Assembly (NCBI GenBank): GCA_030698575.1
Contig: JAUYMQ010000280.1
Coordinates: forward strand, 1 to 12,064
DNA: 12,064 bases
Source of the DNA: Deltaproteobacteria bacterium
GTDB taxonomy: Bacteria > JAUYMQ01
Direction of reading: 5' to 3'
Shown: in pieces, positions 1 through 6,237 of the stretch
How the letters are laid out: each line of letters opens with the position of its first letter
Numbering within the stretch: the first letter of the stretch is position 1
Program-made: the position numbers and the translations under genes
Notes under the pieces: model-generated
Told to the model about the DNA's origin: nothing
The model's database searches: none
What the model saw: the letters and a program-made list of their open reading frames with translations, nothing else

Positions 1-95
1 GCGAAGATAACCACTGGAACGATCAGGGGAACGAGGTGGCCGGGGCTGCCATTGCCGAGTTCCTCCTGGCCCGGCAGCTCATTCGCTCGCCTCAT
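1..95 (-). CDS. Possible start of a further operon gene, truncated by window edge
   Basis: An open frame starts at an ATG at 95-93, overlaps the end of the acyltransferase gene by 17 bases and stays open to the left edge, giving 31 codons. The visible product begins MRRANELPGQ and ends in a hydrophobic stretch, LVPLIVPVVIF, that could be the start of a first membrane helix. The other two minus-strand frames hit stops or lack a start here. The ribosome site is poor: only AAGG directly against the ATG. The tight overlap matches the spacing of the rest of the operon, so a downstream gene starting here is plausible. No family can be recognised from so little, and the true start could lie beyond the edge. 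Confidence 0.35.
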   Translation of the reverse strand, partial: MRRANELPGQEELGNGSPGHLVPLIVPVVIF

Positions 96-762
96 CCTTG
101 AGGGGGCCCAGGGACACCCACTTCCCGAGTTTCTCGTCGTACCGGCGGACTGGTCGGGCGGGGTTTCCCACGACCACCGTGAAGGGCGCGACCTCGCCGC
201 GGACGACCGCATTCGCGCCGACCACGACGTGCCGGCCCAGAGTGGCGCCGGCCAGGATGGCAGCCCCGTCTCCGATCCAGCAGGAATCGCCGATAACCAC
301 GGGGCGCGGGACCGTCAGCGGCTGGTCCCGCGGCGCGGTGGTCGTGTCCTCGAATCCGTGGTCGTGATCGGCGATGAGAATCCGCTCGCCCATGAGCACC
401 CTCACTCCGATCTCGATGCGGCCCTTGGCGGTGATGTGGCAGTAGCGTCCGATCTGGGTCCCGTCGCCGATGCGGAGCACAGGCTGCTGCGGCGGCGCCA
501 CGCTGCCCAGCGCGGCCGCGTACATCGCCGTCGCCTGAAGCAGGCAGCCGGACCGCACGTGCGTGCCCGTGCCGAAGTGGATGTTCTCGGCTCCCTCGAT
601 GTCGCACCAGGGCGAAATGGAGCTTCCCCGCCCGAAGGATCCAAGATCCTTGGCGGAGTAGAGCGTGTACAACGCGGTGAAGATCCGCCGGAGCAGGGCG
701 GGCAGTCCCGACCGATCGATCGCCTGGCCGATCCGGAAAGCGATTCGTCGCCCCCTGCTCAC
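79..762 (-). CDS. Left-handed beta-helix (hexapeptide-repeat) acyltransferase, WbbJ/WcaF/maltose O-acetyltransferase-like
   Basis: The 227-residue product resembles the LbH O-acetyltransferases that move acetyl from acetyl-CoA to sugar hydroxyls in surface polysaccharides. Imperfect hexapeptide repeats run from about residue 55 to 200 (for example IGDGTQIGRYCHI and IGDSCWIGDGAAI). The loop ADHDHGF (131-137) carries the likely catalytic histidine (H133 or H135), and the typical exit VVGNPARPVRR lies near 197-207. A basic N-terminal part of about 45 residues precedes the helix. There is no PglD-like Rossmann domain before the repeats, which argues for an O-acyltransferase rather than a sugar-nucleotide N-acetyltransferase. 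The start is GTG at 762, in a GTGA overlap with the upstream stop, with GGAGG six bases before it. It could O-acetylate the nonulosonate or the polymer; replacing the missing PseH is possible but less likely. The acceptor cannot be read from sequence. Confidence 0.85.
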   Translation of the reverse strand: MSRGRRIAFRIGQAIDRSGLPALLRRIFTALYTLYSAKDLGSFGRGSSISPWCDIEGAENIHFGTGTHVRSGCLLQATAMYAAALGSVAPPQQPVLRIGDGTQIGRYCHITAKGRIEIGVRVLMGERILIADHDHGFEDTTTAPRDQPLTVPRPVVIGDSCWIGDGAAILAGATLGRHVVVGANAVVRGEVAPFTVVVGNPARPVRRYDEKLGKWVSLGPLKDEASE

Positions 763-2228
763 CGGGCACCTCCCGCCGCCAGCGTCTTTATCAGCTCGCG
801 GACGCGTTCGCCGCTCTTTCCGTCGGCGGCGAAGAGATTGTCACTGATGAATCGCGCGCGCAGCTCGCGGCGCTCGGTCCCGATCTCTCCCGGGTCAAGT
901 TCGCGCCGCAAGGCCGCGACCAGCTCCGCCGCGCTTCTGGCGCTCACCGCCGCGCCTTCCCGGGCGTAGGGGAGGGGGTTTTCCTCGCCGAAGGCCTCGA
1001 GGCTCACCACCGGCCGCTCGAGCATCATCGCCTCGAGCCCCACGCTCGAGTGAAACGTGAGAACGGCGTCGGCGGCTGCCAGGAGATCGTACAGATCGAC
1101 CTCCCCGTGCCGGACGACCGCGGCGTTGTCACTCCAGGCGATGAGCGCCCGGTAGGGCGCCGCGTCCTCGGACGGATGGAGCTTCACGATCAGCACCGCC
1201 TGTTCTCCCCAGGACCGCAGCCCGTCCCGCGCGACGCCGACCATCGCCGCGTTGCGGGCGAAGGTGATCGGGTTCGTGGCCAGCACTATCCAGCGGGCCG
1301 CGGGATTTATGCGAAGCTGCGTCGCGATCGTTTCACGCGGAATCGGCTTCCGGTTCACGATCGCGTCGAGTCGCGGCGCGCCGGTCACCTCGATCTTCTC
1401 GGCCGGCACGCCCCGGGCCTGGAGCCAGCGCGCGCTCGCGTCGCCCCAGGCGGCGAATTTCGTCGAAACGACCGGCGTGTAGCCCATGTCTCCCACCATC
1501 ATGCCGTGCTGGAGCGTGAGCGATGGGATGCCGCGCCGGTTCGCCTCCAGTGTTGCACACCTTCCCCAGAAGCTCGTGTCGGAGGCCGTGACGAGCATCG
1601 TCGCGGGATGGGCGTCGAAAAGCCGGTGAAGCCCCAGGCTGGCGGCGGCCGTGCGGATCGCGGCTCGCATGAGCCAGGCGCGGAACGAATGCCTCTGAAA
1701 GACCCGGTGGGCTCCCTGGCGCCTCGCGCGCCGCTGGGCTCGCCAGATGGCCTTCCCTGCGCCGCGGAGGGACGCGCCCTCGGTCCTCGGCAGGAAATCC
1801 CGGATGTCGATCCAGGAGTGCCCCGTCTTCCCCGACAGGGTCTCGGGGTAGGGCGTAGCCGCCCTTGCTTCCGCGGAGTCGAATTGCTCGAGGACGTGCC
1901 TGAGCGTCTCGCGGGTCGAAGGGTTCGCTCCCTCGAAGAGGAAGAGCAGCCTCGGGTCCTCCGGAACGGGGGGCGGTGGCTCGGGGCGGCTCCCGCCCAG
2001 CCGATATCGAAGGTAGACCGCGTGCCCCACGAGCGTCTGCCAGGCCCGTTCCGCCAGGCGCGGCGAGGCGAAAGCCTGTTCCGTCTGAAGGGCCACGTAT
2101 ACGCTTAGCCGGTTGGTCCCGGCCAGATCGTCTCCCTCGATCTCTATCCCCCCGAAGATCGTCTCGAACTGGTCGACCGCGCGGTCGAGCTCCCCGAGCA
2201 CATCGTCGGGACGGCTGCCGTCGGTCAT
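759..2228 (-). CDS. GT-B-like surface carbohydrate transferase; candidate nonulosonate glycosyltransferase
   Basis: This 489-residue protein has no signal peptide or clear membrane segment and is best described as a GT-B-fold capsule-biosynthesis-like protein. The N-terminal 200 residues are poorly conserved and basic near 163-183. The C-terminal half holds the readable motifs: ASDTSFWG (215-222), LTLQHGMMVGD (237-247), VTGAPRLDAI (281-290), VKLHPSED (348-355) and LTFHSSVGLEAMM (390-402). HP at 351-352 followed by HSS at 393-395 recalls the HP and serine motifs of bacterial sialyltransferase and capsule polymerase families (GT38, GT52, GT80). CDP-glycerol glycerophosphotransferase-like proteins share a similar C-terminal arrangement, so assignment by motif alone is not decisive. 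Its ATG overlaps the pseG stop as ATGA. Placement after the CMP-sugar genes makes a CMP-nonulosonate transferase the most natural role, by inference. Confidence 0.65.
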   Translation of the reverse strand: MTDGSRPDDVLGELDRAVDQFETIFGGIEIEGDDLAGTNRLSVYVALQTEQAFASPRLAERAWQTLVGHAVYLRYRLGGSRPEPPPPVPEDPRLLFLFEGANPSTRETLRHVLEQFDSAEARAATPYPETLSGKTGHSWIDIRDFLPRTEGASLRGAGKAIWRAQRRARRQGAHRVFQRHSFRAWLMRAAIRTAAASLGLHRLFDAHPATMLVTASDTSFWGRCATLEANRRGIPSLTLQHGMMVGDMGYTPVVSTKFAAWGDASARWLQARGVPAEKIEVTGAPRLDAIVNRKPIPRETIATQLRINPAARWIVLATNPITFARNAAMVGVARDGLRSWGEQAVLIVKLHPSEDAAPYRALIAWSDNAAVVRHGEVDLYDLLAAADAVLTFHSSVGLEAMMLERPVVSLEAFGEENPLPYAREGAAVSARSAAELVAALRRELDPGEIGTERRELRARFISDNLFAADGKSGERVRELIKTLAAGGAR

Positions 2229-3289
2229 GCGGAGGCTCTCCCATGCGTCCCCGCCATGCGGGCGGCCGCCGCGTCGAGAACCCGTTCCCTTCCCCGGCCG
2301 TCGAACAGCGCCATGCCCTGATCGGCCATTGCGCGGCGGCGTTCGCCGTCCGCGAGGAGCGCGCCGAGTGCGCCGGCGACATCCGCCCCGTCGGGCGCCC
2401 CGAGGCAGAGGGCCACGCCCGCTCTGTCCAGCGCCTCGGCCGCGTCCTTCTGCGTCTCCGAGAGCACGAGCAGCAGCGCCGGCACGCCGAGGCGCGCCAT
2501 CTCGTAGGCGGTCGAGCCGCCCGCCGAGATCGCGAGATCAGCCGTGGCGAATACCTCGGCTGTCTCCGGCAAATCCACTTTGATCCCCACCTTGTGGGAC
2601 GACCCCCGCGCCGCTTCTTCGAGCGACTCGAGATGGCCGTAGGCGCCGCCGACGACGATTGTCACGCGCAGCGCCGGCGTGATTCCCTCGAGGCTCCGAA
2701 GAACCTGCTCGGTTACGTTCGCCGGATCGCCGGCCCCCAGCGAGACAACGACGTGTTCCGCGCGATCGGGTTGCGTCCGCCGCTGGAGGTCGGGACGGAG
2801 GAAGGCGTCGCGAAAGAAGAAGTAATCCGGGCCAAGAAGAAGCTGTGTGTCGCGCGAAACCCTGTAGGCGAGGCGCTCGGCGCCCAGGTTCCCGTTCACG
2901 ACGATATGGGAGGCGTAGGTGATGCGGGGCAGATCGTTCAGGCTCATCACGAGCGGCCCCGCGTCGCGCGCGCCGCTGATCCAGGAGGTGTCGAGGCTGT
3001 TGTGGTCGGTCACCAGCATTGCCTCCGAGAGCGGTTGCCCCTCCTGGCGGCGCTTCATCGCCTCGAGCGTCGCCATGAGATCGGCGGCGCTCCCGGACCC
3101 GTCCGGCAGCAGCGAAACGTCCTCGCCCAGGGCGTCGAGCTTCGCCCTCCCCGAGCCGTCGCCCGCGTGGGTCAGGAAGCGGGGCCGGAGGCCGCGCCGC
3201 CTGGCCTCCTGGGCGAGCGCGTGGCAGCGCGTGAGATGCCCGAATCCGATTTCGGCGCCACCATCCGCCCTGATGTAGAGGTTCGTCAC
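2225..3289 (-). CDS. pseG: UDP-2,4-diacetamido-2,4,6-trideoxy-beta-L-altropyranose hydrolase (PseG type)
   Basis: PseG removes UDP from the pathway intermediate to release the free six-carbon sugar that PseI then uses; it is a cytosolic GT-B-fold enzyme related to MurG. The N terminus has the family signature IRADGGAEIGFGHLTRC (residues 6-22), with the expected catalytic histidine at H18. Other hallmarks are VTDHNSLD (93-100), LLGPDYFFFRDAF (151-163), SLGAGDPAN (183-191), SAGGSTAYEMARLGVP (255-270) and SETQKDAAEAL (277-287). Length is 354 residues with the GTG start at 3289. The longer ATG frame from 3361 would overlap the upstream gene by 47 bases and add a 24-residue basic tail unlike the family, while the GTG has GGGGAG 11 bases upstream. 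Asn97 replaces the tyrosine of the usual DHY motif, possibly altering the substrate pocket. It overlaps the next gene by ATGA. Confidence 0.88.
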   Translation of the reverse strand: MTNLYIRADGGAEIGFGHLTRCHALAQEARRRGLRPRFLTHAGDGSGRAKLDALGEDVSLLPDGSGSAADLMATLEAMKRRQEGQPLSEAMLVTDHNSLDTSWISGARDAGPLVMSLNDLPRITYASHIVVNGNLGAERLAYRVSRDTQLLLGPDYFFFRDAFLRPDLQRRTQPDRAEHVVVSLGAGDPANVTEQVLRSLEGITPALRVTIVVGGAYGHLESLEEAARGSSHKVGIKVDLPETAEVFATADLAISAGGSTAYEMARLGVPALLLVLSETQKDAAEALDRAGVALCLGAPDGADVAGALGALLADGERRRAMADQGMALFDGRGRERVLDAAAARMAGTHGRASA

Positions 3290-3314
3290 GATCAGCGCGT
3301 CTCCCCGCCGGGGT

Positions 3315-4124
3315 TCACCGGCCTTCCGTCCGCTTTCCCCTGGCCGCCAGAACGCGCGCATCCAGCTCCTGGGCGTAGAGATTTCCCCGCTTCTGCTGCA
3401 CCCCGGCGTTCAGCGCCACGATCTCGGGATGAGCTTCCAGGAAGCGCAGCGCCTCGCGCAGGACCACCGGCTTCCCTTCACGGTAGAGCGCTTCGTAGAT
3501 CGCCTTCAGCACCTCGTAGTCGGCGGGTTCGTCGAGGGTGAGGCGGAACTCGGGCCGGTAAAGCGATGCGTCCATGCCGCCGCCCGCGTCGCCGCCCACG
3601 CCAAATGCTTCGATGTGGAACTCCTCGGGGTGCTCCTTGATCGGGACCGTGATCAACTCGCCCTGGTAACGCGTGTGGACCAGCTCGAGGGCCCGGCGGC
3701 TGATGACTTCCACGAGCACGCCGACGGAGAGGACCGCGGGTACGTACGTGAAGTCGGCCCCCGTGGCGCGGTGGTGGGCGATCATCCGGGAAGCGAGGGG
3801 CATGTCGAACAGCGGGCAGTCAGCAGTCACCCGGACGACACTTTCGGCGCCGGATTTTCGGGCGATGGTCACGTGCCGTTCGAGCACGTCCTCGGGGTCG
3901 CCGGCGTAGGCCTCGATGCCGAGCGACCGGGCCAGCGCGACGAGCGGGACGTTGTTCTCCTCACTCGACGTGCCGAGCCAGACGGCGTCGATGCCGTCGA
4001 CGTGGCGCAGCCGCTCCACCATGTGGGCGGTGACCGGCTTCCCGGCGAGATCCATCATGACCTTGCCGGGAAGGCGCTCCGATCCCATGCGGGCTGTGAT
4101 CACGGCGACGAGGGGCCCGGCCAT
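3315..4124 (-). CDS. SpsF-type cytidylyltransferase, probable CMP-nonulosonate synthetase
   Basis: The 269-residue product belongs to the SpsF-type nucleotidyltransferases (COG1861 group), a GT-A-like Rossmann fold. The nucleotide-binding loop is ITARMGSERLPGKVM (residues 9-23), followed by LGTSSEENNVPL (50-61), the acidic metal-site motif VVRVTADCPLFD (about 96-107) and RLTLDEPADYEVL near 197. It should join CMP from CTP to the nine-carbon sugar before transfer. The standard PseF/NeuA enzymes start with a different loop (PARGGSKRIPRKN-like), so this is a functional analogue rather than a textbook PseF. In Bacillus sps operons SpsF accompanies the NeuB-like SpsE, as here. The ATG at 4124 directly abuts the TAG of the preceding gene, with GGAGG 11 bases upstream. 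The exact sugar is not determined by the sequence. Confidence 0.8.
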   Translation of the reverse strand: MAGPLVAVITARMGSERLPGKVMMDLAGKPVTAHMVERLRHVDGIDAVWLGTSSEENNVPLVALARSLGIEAYAGDPEDVLERHVTIARKSGAESVVRVTADCPLFDMPLASRMIAHHRATGADFTYVPAVLSVGVLVEVISRRALELVHTRYQGELITVPIKEHPEEFHIEAFGVGGDAGGGMDASLYRPEFRLTLDEPADYEVLKAIYEALYREGKPVVLREALRFLEAHPEIVALNAGVQQKRGNLYAQELDARVLAARGKRTEGR

Positions 4125-5135
4125 CTAGGCGAGATCCTCCGGTCCAATGGGTTCGTTTCGGTGAACGGCGCGGCGGAGGCGCTTTCCGAGCAGTCGCTCG
4201 GCCTCCAGGGGGCCTATGCCGAGCGGGACACGGCGCTTGAAGTCCACGTGCTCCAGCGTGAGCAGTGTCCCTTCGGCGAGATCCTCGCGCGCCACCAGCG
4301 TCTTGCGCGTGCTTTCGCGCCAGGCGAGTTCTTTCGCCGTGGGCCTGCGGATCGCCTCGCCGAGCGAGACCTCGGCGTTGCGGATGTCCTCGACCATCTT
4401 CTTGAACTCGCCGGGCTCCAGGGCCGACACCCAGTCGTATCGCTTGGCCGCGCGGTCGGTGGTGAAATGTTTCTCGATGGCCATGGACCCGGCGCCCACG
4501 CTCGCCAGCGCCGCTACACTGTCCGTCGTGTGGTCATTGAAACCCACGGGGCGGTCGAAGATCTCCTGGTAGCTCCGGATCACGCGCAGATGCATGTCGG
4601 CGTAGTGGGAGGGGTGATCCTGGAAGCCGTGGAGCAGCACGATCTGATCGTTGCCCGCCGCGGTGATGCGCTCGATCGCGAACTCGATTTCGCCGAGCGT
4701 CGTCATGCCCGTGTGCAGGAGCAACGGGACGCCGGTCCGGGCTGCATGCTCGAGCAGGTAGGGGTTCACCAGGTCGCCGGCGTGGAGCCGGAAAAAAGGG
4801 GTTCCGATGGCGACCTGCAGGTCGACGCTCGGAGGGTCGAGCACGTCAACGCAGAACGAGATGCCGTTGTCCGAGGCGCAGAATCGGAGATCCTTCCACT
4901 CCTGCTTGGTGAAGCGCAGCTTCTGGTAGACCCCGTACCACTCGTAATCCGGGACAGCGAAGGCGTCGGCGTCCATGCACTGGAACTTCACGGCGTCCGC
5001 ACCGGTGGCCGCCGCGGCACGCACCATCTCCATGGCGATGGCGTGATCGCCGGCGTGGTTGTTGGCCCCCTCGGCGATGATGTAAACGGGCTCGCCGGGG
5101 CCGACGCGCTTTCCGTCCAGCACAACGGGCTTCAC
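4125..5135 (-). CDS. Divergent NeuB/SpsE-family protein with altered PEP site
   Basis: The 336-residue protein has a NeuB-type TIM barrel (about 15-265) followed by a SAF/antifreeze-like domain (about 277-336). Classical members condense PEP with a six-carbon sugar to make a nonulosonate. Retained features are IIAEGANNHAG (19-29), DAVKFQ (47-52) and the metal-binding histidines H202 in GFNDHT and H223 in EKHFT. Compared with the PseI next door, several positions are changed: the TPFD threonine is Asp97, the YKI lysine is Arg116, the following serine is Ala119, the STGM serine is His141, and the HC..SYP motif reads HGFQDHP (169-175). The GPDH segment reads KRYDW (231-235), keeping the aspartate. 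Activity or substrate may therefore differ. The GTG start at 5135 has GAGGAG eight bases upstream. It follows pseI after a 42-base gap and abuts the cytidylyltransferase. Confidence 0.85.
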   Translation of the reverse strand: MKPVVLDGKRVGPGEPVYIIAEGANNHAGDHAIAMEMVRAAAATGADAVKFQCMDADAFAVPDYEWYGVYQKLRFTKQEWKDLRFCASDNGISFCVDVLDPPSVDLQVAIGTPFFRLHAGDLVNPYLLEHAARTGVPLLLHTGMTTLGEIEFAIERITAAGNDQIVLLHGFQDHPSHYADMHLRVIRSYQEIFDRPVGFNDHTTDSVAALASVGAGSMAIEKHFTTDRAAKRYDWVSALEPGEFKKMVEDIRNAEVSLGEAIRRPTAKELAWRESTRKTLVAREDLAEGTLLTLEHVDFKRRVPLGIGPLEAERLLGKRLRRAVHRNEPIGPEDLA

Positions 5136-5162
5136 TTGGCGCTCTCCTCTCCTGCGCTGGCC

Positions 5163-5177
5163 GGGCGCGCGGCGCCC
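5163..5177 (-). repeat. GC hairpin between the two synthase genes
   Basis: Directly after the pseI stop codon, in the widest gap inside the operon (42 bases), the minus strand reads GGGCGC-CGC-GCGCCC: a perfect six-base-pair all-GC stem with a three-base loop. No run of T follows, so it is not a convincing intrinsic terminator. It could stabilise or set a processing point for the upstream mRNA segment, or be chance in GC-rich DNA. Confidence 0.45.
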
Positions 5178-6233
5178 TCAGGCGATCTTGTCCCAGGTGA
5201 GCGGATCCTGGGACCGGATGTCCACCGCCGCGCGCCTGCCGACAACCCGATCGAGGAAGCGCGGCTCGAGGCCCGTCCCGGGCCGGAGGATGGCCAGCAT
5301 GTCCTCGCGGATGAGGGCGCCGGCGGGAATGTCCGTGGCGGCGAAGATCGAGCGCCGACCCATCACGAAGCTCCCCTCCTCGGAGGGGAGCCGGTGCTTC
5401 ACGGGACTCCCGAGCGCTTCCTCGCACTCGCGGACGCCCTGCACCAGCGCCTTGAGCTCGTCCGGCTCGATGGAGAAGGGGTGATCGGGCCCCGGCATGT
5501 CCCGGCCCAGCGTGAAGTGTTTTTCGATCATGTTTCCGCCGAGGGCGGCGGTCACCACGGCGGCGGTGATTCCGTTCGAGTGATCGCTGTAGCCCACCGG
5601 GACGCCGAAGGCGCGCTTCATCGCCGGGATGGCGCGCAGGTTCAGCTCCGTGAACGCGGCCGGGTAGCTTGCGGCGCAGTGAAACAGGGCGACCTCCTTG
5701 CAACCCCCGGCTTCGGCTGCCTCGAGCGCCGGCTCGATGTCAGCCAGGTTCGCCATCCCCGTCGAGATGAGAAGGGGTTTTCCGGTGGCCGCCGCATGAC
5801 GGATGAGCGGAAGGTGCCACAACTCGTAGGAGGCGATCTTGTAGGCCGCCAGATCGAGCTTCTCGAGATCGTCCACCGCCTCCTCGTCGAAGGGCGTGCA
5901 GAGGAAGATGAGCCCTTTCTCCTCGCTGTAGGCCTTGAGATCCCCCAGCCATTCCGCGGGGAGCTCCATCTGCTTGTAGACCTCGTGCATGCTCCCTGAC
6001 TCGGGGAACATCTTCTCGATATAGGGGTGCTTTTCGCGCATGCGCGCGACGATCTTGTCCGCGGTGAAAGCCTGGAACTTGACCGCGTCGGCGCTTGCCG
6101 CGGCGGCGGCGTCGATGAGGCCCAGGGCCGTCTTCATGTCGCGGTTGTGGTTCGACGACGCCTCGGCGATGACGAAGAAGGGATGGCCGTCGCCAATCGT
6201 CCTGGGGCCCGCCTTTACTTCGGGACGGAGCAA
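5178..6233 (-). CDS. pseI: Pseudaminic acid synthase (PseI type)
   Basis: PseI condenses PEP with 2,4-diacetamido-2,4,6-trideoxy-L-altrose to form pseudaminic acid. The barrel shows FFVIAEASSNHN (residues 19-30), DAVKFQAF (49-56), FLCTPFD (110-116), AYKIAS (130-135), LLISTGMA (154-161), FHCAASYPA (184-192), GYSDHSNG (214-221) and EKHFTLGRDMPGPDHPFS (237-254). H218 and H239 are the expected metal ligands. A SAF domain closes the protein (about 292-351, with LRPGTGLEPRFLD). The start chosen is TTG at 6233, giving 351 residues, close to known PseI lengths. AGGAGG lies nine bases upstream, and the TTG comes four bases after the carbamoyltransferase stop. An ATG at 6350 would add 39 Ser/Arg-rich residues lying inside the carbamoyltransferase gene. 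All usual active-site positions look intact, so this is the likelier working synthase of the pair. Confidence 0.9.
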   Translation of the reverse strand: MLRPEVKAGPRTIGDGHPFFVIAEASSNHNRDMKTALGLIDAAAAASADAVKFQAFTADKIVARMREKHPYIEKMFPESGSMHEVYKQMELPAEWLGDLKAYSEEKGLIFLCTPFDEEAVDDLEKLDLAAYKIASYELWHLPLIRHAAATGKPLLISTGMANLADIEPALEAAEAGGCKEVALFHCAASYPAAFTELNLRAIPAMKRAFGVPVGYSDHSNGITAAVVTAALGGNMIEKHFTLGRDMPGPDHPFSIEPDELKALVQGVRECEEALGSPVKHRLPSEEGSFVMGRRSIFAATDIPAGALIREDMLAILRPGTGLEPRFLDRVVGRRAAVDIRSQDPLTWDKIA

Positions 6234-6237
6234 GGGC

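Noticed and set aside
3290-3361. N-terminal extension of pseG from ATG 3361
   Set aside because: It would overlap the cytidylyltransferase by 47 bases and put 24 basic residues ahead of a signature that normally begins within the first ten residues.
1050-3541. Plus-strand frames opposite the glycosyltransferase and pseG genes
   Set aside because: Arg/Pro/Gly-rich translations without domains, each fully antisense to a better supported gene.
3429-5999. Very long plus-strand open frame (856 codons) opposite the cytidylyltransferase and both synthases
   Set aside because: It lies antisense to three recognisable enzymes; its translation is low-complexity, rich in Arg, Gly, Val, Asp and His, with no motif, as expected from stop-poor antisense frames in GC-rich DNA.
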